From Chloroflexota bacterium (lineage in GTDB: Bacteria; Chloroflexota; Dehalococcoidia; Bin125), in contig JAPPFB010000029.1 in assembly GCA_028875225.1 (NCBI GenBank), forward strand, positions 31,983 to 95,982: a stretch of DNA of 64,000 bases. The letters run 5' to 3'. Position numbers and translations under genes: made by a program. Position 1 is the first letter of the stretch. The number at the start of each line of letters is the position of its first letter. Below the pieces are notes generated by a model that did no database searches, was not told the DNA's origin, and saw only the letters and a program-made list of their open reading frames with translations. Positions 57,480 to 64,000 of this stretch are shown in pieces.

Positions 57480-58481
57480 ATGAAGGTTCGACGTATGGGA
57501 CGCACCGGCTTACGTGTATCGGAGATCTGCCTGGGCACGATGACCTTCGGGTATCAAACCGAGGCCGACGAGGCATTCCGGATCATGGACGCCGCATTCG
57601 ATGGAGGCGTCAACTTCATCGACACGGCTGACGTCTATCCGCTTGGCTCGGATGACGTCGGTACGACCGAGTCGATCGTCGGTCGCTGGCTGGCCGGACG
57701 GCCTCGCGATCAGGTCGTGTTGGCGACCAAGTGCGTCGGAGCGATGGGTCCGTCGCCGAACCAGCGCGGGGCGTCACGGCAACATATTCTGTCGGCCGTT
57801 GACGAATCGCTGCGGCGGTTGGGGACCGACTACATCGACCTGTACCAGTTGCACTCGCCCGACTGGTCGGTGCCGGTGGAGGAGACGATGCAGGCGCTCG
57901 ACGATCTCGTGCGCTGGGGGAAGGTGCGCTACGTCGGTTCGTCGAACTATCGCGCATGGCAGCTGGCGTTGTCGTTGGGAGCCTCAGATAAGGCAGGCAT
58001 CACTCGCTTCGACTGCGACCAGCCGCGCTATAACATCCTCTGGCGGGACATCGAGTCCGATCTGGTCCCGCTCTGCCGCGATCAGGGCGTCGGGATCATC
58101 GCCTACAACCCGCTCGCGGGCGGTTTCCTGACCGGCAAGTACCGGAACACCGAAGACCTGCGCGACGACACCCGCTTCACGCTCGGCAGCGCCGGCCCGC
58201 GCTATCGAGCCCGTTACTGGCACGAGATCCAGTTCGAACAGGTCGCGCGCCTGCAAACCTATTTCGCCGACCGAGGCGTCAGCATCACCCACGCCGCCAT
58301 CGCCTGGGTGTTGGCGCAGGACGGAATCACCTCAGCAATCGTCGGAGCCTCGCGAGCCGAGCAGATTGTGGATTCCCTCAAGTATTCGGAGGTTGAGTTG
58401 AGCGAGGATGACCTCGAGTTCTGCGATCAACCCTGGTACGAGATTCCACGTCCAACGGATCCTGAAGTCGCGATGCGATAA
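57480..58481 (+). CDS. Aldo/keto reductase
   Basis: 333 residues. Family motifs are GRTGLRVSEICLGTMTFG at the start, the catalytic Asp-Tyr pair region NFIDTADVYP, LATKCVG (catalytic Lys), YIDLYQLHSPDW (catalytic His), and VGIIAYNPLAGGFLTGKY. It belongs to the YajO/Tas/voltage-gated-channel-beta-like branch. ATG 57480 follows AAGGGA at six bases; ATG 57474 is the alternative. Substrate unknown. Confidence 0.94.
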   Translation: MKVRRMGRTGLRVSEICLGTMTFGYQTEADEAFRIMDAAFDGGVNFIDTADVYPLGSDDVGTTESIVGRWLAGRPRDQVVLATKCVGAMGPSPNQRGASRQHILSAVDESLRRLGTDYIDLYQLHSPDWSVPVEETMQALDDLVRWGKVRYVGSSNYRAWQLALSLGASDKAGITRFDCDQPRYNILWRDIESDLVPLCRDQGVGIIAYNPLAGGFLTGKYRNTEDLRDDTRFTLGSAGPRYRARYWHEIQFEQVARLQTYFADRGVSITHAAIAWVLAQDGITSAIVGASRAEQIVDSLKYSEVELSEDDLEFCDQPWYEIPRPTDPEVAMR

Positions 58482-58507
58482 CGCAACGCGAGGTGCCTGA
58501 AATCTCC

Positions 58508-58603
58508 GTCATGCCCGCGCTTGTCGCGGGTATCTCGCCGAGTTCAGTTCGGACGTCAGCGGGTAACGCTACGAGATTGCCGCGGCGAGCGCGGCAATGA
58601 CGA
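58508..58603. repeat. Dispersed palindromic repeat, CGTCATGCCCGCG family
   Basis: CGTCATGCCCGCG-CTTGT-CGCGGG hairpin, CTCGCCGAGTTCAGTTCG, and, in reverse, GAGATTGCCG..GGCAATGACG. It is the relative of the copy at 48953-49053 and lies in the gap between convergent genes. Confidence 0.7.
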
Positions 58604-58612
58604 GTCTGTAGG

Positions 58613-60007
58613 TCAGAGCCACACCGCCTCGTGCGATCCAGGCTTCACCGTCTGACCCCACTTCGGAGTGATATCGCTGAAGTGGATGGGGAAGCTGAGG
58701 CGGGTGAGGGTTCCGTAGTCGGAGTCGACGTCTTCGCTGTGCTGGTCTGCGAGACGCCAGCCCTCGTCGGGATCGGCGTCTTCTATCTGGTGGGGCGTTC
58801 CGAGTCGGAGGAACCAGGAGGCGGTCTGGCCGAGGGCGACCCGGACGTGCCAGCTTCCTCCTTCGACGGCGCGGCGGCGGAGAGCTTCGAGGGCTCCGTA
58901 GGCGCCCCAGTAGCCGGTGCCGTAGTCGTTGAGGGCGATGGCGGGGCCGACGCCCATCATGCTGGACATGTCCTTCTGCTGAACGTGATGAATGCCCGAT
59001 GCGGCCTGGACGTTGCCGTCGAATCCTCGCTTCTCCTGCCAAGGACCGAACTGTCCGTAGGCGTTCTCGGAGATGTAGATGATCCCCGGACGGCGCTCAG
59101 CCAGGTCCTCCGGACTGAGGCCTCGGCGGGCCAGCGACCTGGCGCGATACGACTGGCTGAAGATGTCGGCGTCCTCAAGCAGGTTCCAGAGGGCTTCGCG
59201 CCCATCGGCGGTGTCGAAATCGACGTGGGCGCGACGTTTGCCGTGCCCGGTATCGGCTTGCGCTGCCTGTATGTCGGCGACATCCGGCGCGCCAATGTGC
59301 AGCGCGTCTGCGCCGAGCGCCGCCAGGGTGCGTGAGATCGTTGGTCCGGCCAGCACCTTCGTGTTGTCGATCACGCGGACGCCGTTGAGCGGCAGTTCGC
59401 CGCCGGGGATTGGTCTTGGCGGCGCGTCGCCGATCCGCTCGATAATCACAGCCGGGCAGTCGGCCAGCAGCTTGCCCTGCGGGTGCGCGTTCCATTCCTC
59501 GGGCGTCTTGACCACGACGCCGGGAAGCTGGGCCGCGTTGAGTCTAGTTTCCATCTCGTCTGCGTCGTGGGCGGCCACATATTCGGCAATGTTGTGATAG
59601 CTGCAACCCAGGACTTCCAGGGTGCGTTCGGCGATGTGCGGGAACCCGCTTAGCAGGTACAGATAGCGACCGTCGCGGGTCGGGAAGATTCCCTGACCGG
59701 GCGCCATCGAGTCGGGCATCGACTCAAGTGCGTTCTGACCGTCAATCTTCAGCACCCACATCGAGGAGATGCCGACGGCAGCCTGTCCCATATTGATCTC
59801 GGCCGACTGCCGCTGACCGGTCTGCTGGCAGCGGATGTCGTCGACGACGCCGGCGATGTTGCCCAGGATCGACGCCACTCCCGAGGCCAGGCGGAGCGGC
59901 GACGGATAGATGGGATCGCCGTCGCCGATGAATCGGATGTCGGAGGTGGTCGGCTCGACGCCTGCGGCCCGTGTGATGGATTCGAAGTCGGCGCGTTGCA
60001 GGGACAT
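58613..60007 (-). CDS. CoA-transferase, family III (CaiB/BaiF), third copy
   Basis: About 464 residues, longer than the copies near 23 kb. It has an N-terminal segment (QRADFESITRAAGVEPT), ADINMGQAAVGISSMW-like region, then the signature ELPLNGVRVIDNTKVLAGPT, GALGADALHIGAPD, DTADGREALWNLLEDADIF and GIIYISENAYGQFGPW. This arrangement suggests a two-domain form. ATG 60007 follows AGGAG at good spacing. Substrate unknown. Confidence 0.88.
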   Translation of the reverse strand: MSLQRADFESITRAAGVEPTTSDIRFIGDGDPIYPSPLRLASGVASILGNIAGVVDDIRCQQTGQRQSAEINMGQAAVGISSMWVLKIDGQNALESMPDSMAPGQGIFPTRDGRYLYLLSGFPHIAERTLEVLGCSYHNIAEYVAAHDADEMETRLNAAQLPGVVVKTPEEWNAHPQGKLLADCPAVIIERIGDAPPRPIPGGELPLNGVRVIDNTKVLAGPTISRTLAALGADALHIGAPDVADIQAAQADTGHGKRRAHVDFDTADGREALWNLLEDADIFSQSYRARSLARRGLSPEDLAERRPGIIYISENAYGQFGPWQEKRGFDGNVQAASGIHHVQQKDMSSMMGVGPAIALNDYGTGYWGAYGALEALRRRAVEGGSWHVRVALGQTASWFLRLGTPHQIEDADPDEGWRLADQHSEDVDSDYGTLTRLSFPIHFSDITPKWGQTVKPGSHEAVWL

Positions 60008-60100
60008 GGTCTGCTCCTGTTGCATCTGGTGGTCGCGAGTCAGGCTAGCGAGTCATGCTCCATATGCTGACGGGCAACAGAACCGGTAGAGGTGTAGTTC

Positions 60101-61345
60101 GTGTCTCAACGGGCGAGAGCGGTATCCGATGATCTGCTGTGGCGTTTGGCCAGTAGCCGAGGGCTCAGCCGGCGTCGATTTCTGACGCTCCTGGTAGCTG
60201 GCGGGACGGCAGCGGTGTTGGCGGCCTGCGGCGATGAGATTCCTGAGTGGCCGGGCGGCGCTGACCAGTCGGTTGCGCCTGGCGAGCGGCCGCTGGTGTT
60301 CAAGGATTCGACACCGTTCATCGATCATGGAGGGGCCGGTCTCGAAGCCCGCCTGGAACTCCTGACCGGGTCCATCACTCGTAATGAACTGTTCTTCGTG
60401 CGCAACAACTCACGCAGCGTTGACCTCGACATCGAGCGCTGGTCGCTGACGATTGAGGGCGATGCCGTCGACGAAGCGACGGAGCTGAGATTCGAGGAGA
60501 TCATGCGGTTGCCGCAGCGCACGATGACCTCCTACCTGGAGTGCGCGGGGAACCATCGGGTGATGTTCGATCTGCTGCAGGGTCGCGCGGCCCAGGGGAC
60601 GCAGTGGGGTCGCGGCGCAATCGGCAACGCCGAGTGGACGGGCGTTTCGCTGGCAGATGTGCTGACCCTGGCCGGTGTACAGGAATCGGCCGTCAGTGCG
60701 TTGTTGATCGGGCTCGATCCCGAGTCCCCTGAAGGTGGCTTCCGTCGCGTGATGCCGATCGAGAAGGCGATGCACCCCGACACGCTGCTCGTGCATCGAA
60801 TGAACGGCGAGCCGCTGCCCAGGGACCACGGATTTCCCTTGCGAGCAATCGTGCCTGGGTGGGTCGGATCGTCGCAGATCAAGTGGTTGGGTCGGATCGT
60901 GGTTTCGGCTGAGGCTCAGTGGACGCGCAACAACACGACGTCCTATGTGCTGATCGGCGATGAGTATCAGTCCGAAGGCGAGGCTGAAGGACAGGTTGTC
61001 ACCGTGCAATCGATCAAGAGCGCGTTGTCGCTGCCCTGGCCGGCTCGATTGAGCGGCGAGCAACATCGGCTGCGTGGATACGCGCATTCGCCCCACGGCG
61101 AAGTCGTCCTTGTTGAGTGGAGCGACAACGACGGAGCGAACTGGCAGCGAGCAGAGTTGGAGGGTCCGGTGGAGGAATACGGCTGGTCGCAGTTCCGCTT
61201 CGAATGGGCAGCGTCGGCAGGAGAGCACACGATCATGACTCGAGCGACGGATATCGCCGGCAACACGCAGCCTGCTTCGGTGCCGTTCAATGAGAAGGGC
61301 TACCTGTTCAACCAGCCGTTGCCGCATCCGATTCAAGTGACTTGA
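60101..61345 (+). CDS. Sulfite-oxidase-family molybdopterin oxidoreductase (Tat-exported, lipobox-like)
   Basis: 414 residues from GTG 60101. The N-terminus has a twin-arginine signal (SRRRFLTLLVAGGTAAVL) ending in a possible lipobox (LAAC), so it is probably exported and may be anchored. The Moco domain has the conserved cysteine in SYLECAGNHRVMF, and RVMPIEKAMHPDTLLVHRMNG, followed by the immunoglobulin-like dimerisation domain (EVVLVEWSDNDGANWQRAEL). Enzymes of this family oxidise sulfite, or reduce sulfoxides. No heme subunit is adjacent. Confidence 0.93.
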   Translation: MSQRARAVSDDLLWRLASSRGLSRRRFLTLLVAGGTAAVLAACGDEIPEWPGGADQSVAPGERPLVFKDSTPFIDHGGAGLEARLELLTGSITRNELFFVRNNSRSVDLDIERWSLTIEGDAVDEATELRFEEIMRLPQRTMTSYLECAGNHRVMFDLLQGRAAQGTQWGRGAIGNAEWTGVSLADVLTLAGVQESAVSALLIGLDPESPEGGFRRVMPIEKAMHPDTLLVHRMNGEPLPRDHGFPLRAIVPGWVGSSQIKWLGRIVVSAEAQWTRNNTTSYVLIGDEYQSEGEAEGQVVTVQSIKSALSLPWPARLSGEQHRLRGYAHSPHGEVVLVEWSDNDGANWQRAELEGPVEEYGWSQFRFEWAASAGEHTIMTRATDIAGNTQPASVPFNEKGYLFNQPLPHPIQVT

Positions 61346-61400
61346 CGCCCGTTCGCCTGCGTTACCCTTGCCCGAACCACGAACCCTGGGAGGGACTGCG

Positions 61401-62495
61401 ATGCGCGCTGCCGTACTTGAGGCTCCGAACACTCCGTTGCAAGTGAAAGATCTGGTGCAGGACGAGCCGCAATACGGCGAAGTCCGAGTGAAGATGGGGG
61501 CGGCGGGGATTTGCGCCTCGGACCATCACATCATGGAAGGCACGGCGGCGTTTCCCCTGCCGTCGGTGCTGGGCCACGAGGGCGCGGGCACGGTCGAGGA
61601 AGTCGGACCCGGCGTGACCAGTCTCAAGCCCGGCGACCGCTGCATTCTCTCCTTCGTGACTCCTTGCGGTCAGTGCCCGACCTGCCGCGGCGGCCAACCC
61701 CAGCTGTGCGATCTGCATCAGGCGACCGGCTCGCGGCTGCTTGACGGCACGGTGCGCCTGCACGACGACGCCGGACGCGAGATCTACCAGATGGGCAAGC
61801 TGGGCGTCTTCGGCGAGCACGTGGTCACGGCCCAGCAGGCCTGCTTCCCGATTCCCGACCAGGTGCCGATGGAAGTCGCGGCCCTGATTGGATGCTCGGT
61901 GACGACCGGCGTCGGCGCGGTGATTAACCAGCCGACGGCACGGGCCGGGATGACGGTCGCCGTGATCGGCGCCGGCGGCGTGGGTCTGAACGCGATCCAG
62001 GGCGCGAAAATGCTCAATGCGAGCAAGATCATCGCGGTCGACATCCATGACCACAAGCTGGAATTCGCCCGGAAGTTCGGCGCGACCGACACGGTCAACG
62101 CACGCAACGTCAATGCCGCTGCGGCTGTAGTGGAGCTCTCCAACGGCGGCGTCGATTTCGCCTTCGATACGTTCGGATCCGACGTCACTGCCAACCAGGT
62201 CTTCGAGTCCCTGGGTAAAGGCGGCACCGGCGTGATCGTCGGACTGGCGCCGACCGAGGCGGTCGGCTCGTTCGACCTCGTCGACATGGTGCGCAAGCAG
62301 AAGACGATGGTCGGTTCGTACTACGGCTCAGCCTCGCCTCATCGGACCTTCGAGGTGCTCGTCGACGCCTACGTCAGCGGGCGGATCGAGATCGATCACA
62401 TCGTTCAGCGCAGGTACCCGCTGGACGAGATCAACGAGGCCTTCGAAGCGCTCGAACGCGGCGAAGACGGCCGCGGCGTGATTGTGTACGACTGA
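61401..62495 (+). CDS. Zn-dependent medium-chain alcohol dehydrogenase (class III-like)
   Basis: 364 residues. It has the catalytic zinc motif GICASDHHIMEG and GHEGAGTVEEVGPGV, the structural zinc cysteines CGQCPTCRGGQPQLC, and the NAD fold AVIGAGGVGLNAIQGAKM. The class includes formaldehyde-thiol dehydrogenases and long-chain alcohol dehydrogenases; the residues do not settle which. ATG 61401 follows GGGAGGG with good spacing. It is separated from the next gene by low-quality sequence. Confidence 0.93.
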   Translation: MRAAVLEAPNTPLQVKDLVQDEPQYGEVRVKMGAAGICASDHHIMEGTAAFPLPSVLGHEGAGTVEEVGPGVTSLKPGDRCILSFVTPCGQCPTCRGGQPQLCDLHQATGSRLLDGTVRLHDDAGREIYQMGKLGVFGEHVVTAQQACFPIPDQVPMEVAALIGCSVTTGVGAVINQPTARAGMTVAVIGAGGVGLNAIQGAKMLNASKIIAVDIHDHKLEFARKFGATDTVNARNVNAAAAVVELSNGGVDFAFDTFGSDVTANQVFESLGKGGTGVIVGLAPTEAVGSFDLVDMVRKQKTMVGSYYGSASPHRTFEVLVDAYVSGRIEIDHIVQRRYPLDEINEAFEALERGEDGRGVIVYD

Positions 62496-62550
62496 CTCGC
62501 TTGCGTTCAGTCGCCCCCGCGAAGGCTGGGGCGATGCGACCGAGCCATGC

Positions 62551-62737
62551 AGCGGGGGGCCCCCCCCGCCGGGGCCCCGCACAGCGGGGGTGAGAAAATT
62601 TTATGGGGGCGAAAACAACCGGGGGGAGGGGGTTTTTTTTGTTTCCCCCGGCGGGGGGGCCGGCCCGGCCCCCCGGCGGGGGGGGGGGCCCTGCCCCCCC
62701 CCCCGGCGGGGGGGCCCCGCGGGGGGGGGCCCGACTC
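62551..62737. other. Low-complexity G/C homopolymer stretch, probable assembly artefact
   Basis: Long runs of G and C broken by short GC-rich motifs, a run of eight T and AAAATTTTAT, unlike any neighbouring sequence. I see no gene or structured repeat. It is best treated as an unreliable junction, so the spacing between the alcohol dehydrogenase and the following gene is not trustworthy. Confidence 0.7.
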
Positions 62738-62766
62738 TCGCTGTGTCTCCAAGATGGTCTGGAGCG

Positions 62767-63858
62767 CTACTCCAGCGTGGCGATGTGCTTGTTCTTGATG
62801 AGGTCCCAATCGATCTCGAAGCCGAGGCCGGGGTTGGTCGGGGCTGAGACGGTACCGCCGGACATGTCGATGTCTTCGACGAGGCCGTAGAGGAAGCCTC
62901 CGGTGCTGGGGAAGTACTCGAAGAACTCGCAGTTGGGCACGGCCATCGTGACGTGCAGGTTGGCGACGTTGTTGAGGCTGTTGCCGCCGTGGTGGATCTC
63001 GCACTTCATCCCGAAGCCCTCGGCGAGGTGGCAGAGGCGGACGAGCGGCGTGATCCCGCCGGTCACGGCGACGTCTCCGCGCAGGATGTCGGTCGCGTAC
63101 TGCGTGATCCACTGGGTCATGCCGTAGTAGCGGCCGGGCGCGAACTCGGTCGACATGATCGGGATGTCGAGCTTCTGGTGCAGCTTGACGTAGCTGTAGA
63201 GGTCTTCCTCGGCCAGCGGATCCTCGTACCAGTAGAAGTCCAGATCCTCGATCGCCCGGCCGACGCGGACGGCGTCCTCGTACTGGTACGACCACATGCT
63301 GTCGAGCATCAGGATCATGTCGTCGCCGACCGCCTCCCGCACCGCCTGGCAGATCCGGATGTCGGCCTTGGGCTCGCCGTGCGGGTGGAGCTTGTGCGCG
63401 ATCCAGCCGTCCGACTGAAACTCCAACGCCTCCTGGACGTACTCCTCTGGCGACTCCCACCACGCGGTTGAGGAGTAAACCGGCACCTCGTCCTTGCAGG
63501 TGCCGAGCAGCCGGTGGATTGGCTGGTCGGCCAGCTTGCCGTTGATGTCCCAGAGCGCGATGTCGATCGCGCCGATCGCCGCGTACGACACGCCCCGATT
63601 CTGCTTGTAGCAGTCCGCCCAGATCCGACCGATGTCCTGCGCGTTCTTGCCCATCACGCGAGGCTTGAGCAGGTCAATCAGCGGCTGCGCGTGATACTCC
63701 GGACGCGACAGAAACGCATTCCCCGTGACGCCGGCGTCGGTCTCGATGCTGACAACCGACAGCTGATTCCGCCCGCCAAAGCGCATCCCCGATCCGACCC
63801 GCCAGTTGGGAGTCTCCCAGTCGAAGACGTCGACCTTGACATTGGTGATTGTGACCAT
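62767..63858 (-). CDS. Mandelate racemase/muconate lactonizing enzyme (enolase superfamily)
   Basis: 363 residues from ATG 63858 (a longer ORF to 63939 runs into repeat sequence). The N-terminal capping domain starts VTITNVKVDVFDWETPNWRV. The barrel has the metal ligands Asp in MILMLDSMWSYQ, Glu in FYWYEDPL and Glu in IMSTEFAPG, and the catalytic Lys region IAHKLHPHGEPK. The end FEIDWDLIKNKHIATLE is intact. Enzymes of this group dehydrate sugar acids or racemise mandelate-like acids. Confidence 0.93.
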   Translation of the reverse strand: MVTITNVKVDVFDWETPNWRVGSGMRFGGRNQLSVVSIETDAGVTGNAFLSRPEYHAQPLIDLLKPRVMGKNAQDIGRIWADCYKQNRGVSYAAIGAIDIALWDINGKLADQPIHRLLGTCKDEVPVYSSTAWWESPEEYVQEALEFQSDGWIAHKLHPHGEPKADIRICQAVREAVGDDMILMLDSMWSYQYEDAVRVGRAIEDLDFYWYEDPLAEEDLYSYVKLHQKLDIPIMSTEFAPGRYYGMTQWITQYATDILRGDVAVTGGITPLVRLCHLAEGFGMKCEIHHGGNSLNNVANLHVTMAVPNCEFFEYFPSTGGFLYGLVEDIDMSGGTVSAPTNPGLGFEIDWDLIKNKHIATLE

Positions 63859-63879
63859 CGATTGCTCGCTTTCTTGGAG

Positions 63880-63919
63880 CTCCCCCTCCGGGGGAGCTGT
63901 CGCGGAGCGACTGAGGGGG
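63880..63919. repeat. Palindromic repeat of the CTCCCCC family
   Basis: CTCCCCC-TCC-GGGGGAG followed by CTGTCGCGGAGCGACTGAGG, the same layout as at 46697-46740. It lies just upstream of the enolase-superfamily start. Confidence 0.7.
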
Positions 63920-63947
63920 CCCGCTGTGGTTCTTACCAAGTGGCGCG

Positions 63948-64000
<53 letters not shown>

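Overview
The window is high-GC bacterial DNA (roughly 60-65% G+C) with dense, mostly short-spaced operons. The gene content is two acyl-CoA carboxylase carboxyltransferases, three class III CoA-transferases, a thiolase/DUF35 pair, an acyl-CoA dehydrogenase, a TauD-type dioxygenase, a luciferase-like flavin oxidoreductase, an aromatic-ring FAD monooxygenase, an enolase-superfamily enzyme, a tungsten-type aldehyde:ferredoxin oxidoreductase and an N,N-dimethylformamidase-like pair. This resembles an aerobic degrader of diverse organic acids and amides, of the kind seen in marine or sponge-associated Chloroflexota (SAR202-like). That assignment is inference; no rRNA or tRNA is present to settle it. 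Low-complexity G/C junk at 62.55-62.74 kb and 50 consecutive G at the right end suggest a short-read assembly.

Layout. 1-3.3 kb: dimethylformamidase-like large subunit (cut by the window edge) and its small subunit, then a Gln-rich heme/cobalamin-type binding lipoprotein. 3.3-3.9 kb: no convincing gene, but a 10-bp periodic array. 3.9-11.2 kb: proline dehydrogenase, a two-component system, a monooxygenase-fold protein, an esterase, a dioxygenase and a carboxyltransferase. 11.2-12.0 kb: retropepsin-like protease coupled to a small partner gene (module 1). 12.0-16.1 kb: aldehyde:ferredoxin oxidoreductase, a MoaD-like protein and four small membrane-anchored proteins in an A-B-A-B order. 16.1-21.6 kb: SDR/DUF2867 protein and a dipeptide-type ABC importer with a Gln-rich Tat lipoprotein. 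22-25 kb: two CoA-transferases. 25-31 kb: a six-gene leftward operon (LUD protein, LutA/B-like iron-sulfur fusion, amidohydrolase, thiolase, DUF35, membrane protein) facing an acyl-CoA dehydrogenase. 32.4-34.1 kb: a UGSC-type selenoprotein with an in-frame UGA and a matching SECIS-like hairpin, plus its partner gene. 34.3-38.2 kb: drug exporter, flavoprotein and AlkD-like protein. 38.2-39.0 kb: retropepsin/partner module 2. 39-46.7 kb: second carboxyltransferase and AddAB-like helicase-nuclease genes. 46.8-48.8 kb: amtB-glnK. 49-52.9 kb: FAD monooxygenase, an HTH protein with long in-frame Pro-rich repeats, and a deazaflavin nitroreductase-type protein. 52.9-63.9 kb: DEAD-box helicase, inositol-monophosphatase-type enzyme and several oxidoreductases ending in an enolase-superfamily enzyme.

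The observations most worth following are: (1) the selenocysteine UGSC gene, which reads as two broken ORFs if UGA is taken as stop; (2) the twice-occurring retropepsin plus small-partner module; (3) 10-bp-phased CGAACA arrays at three separate loci, each with a GAAC(A/G)TA(T/G)GT(A/G)C box nearby; (4) the duplicated A-B membrane-protein pair beside the aldehyde oxidoreductase and MoaD-like genes. Several families of dispersed palindromic intergenic repeats are also present, one of them forming part of a coding sequence.
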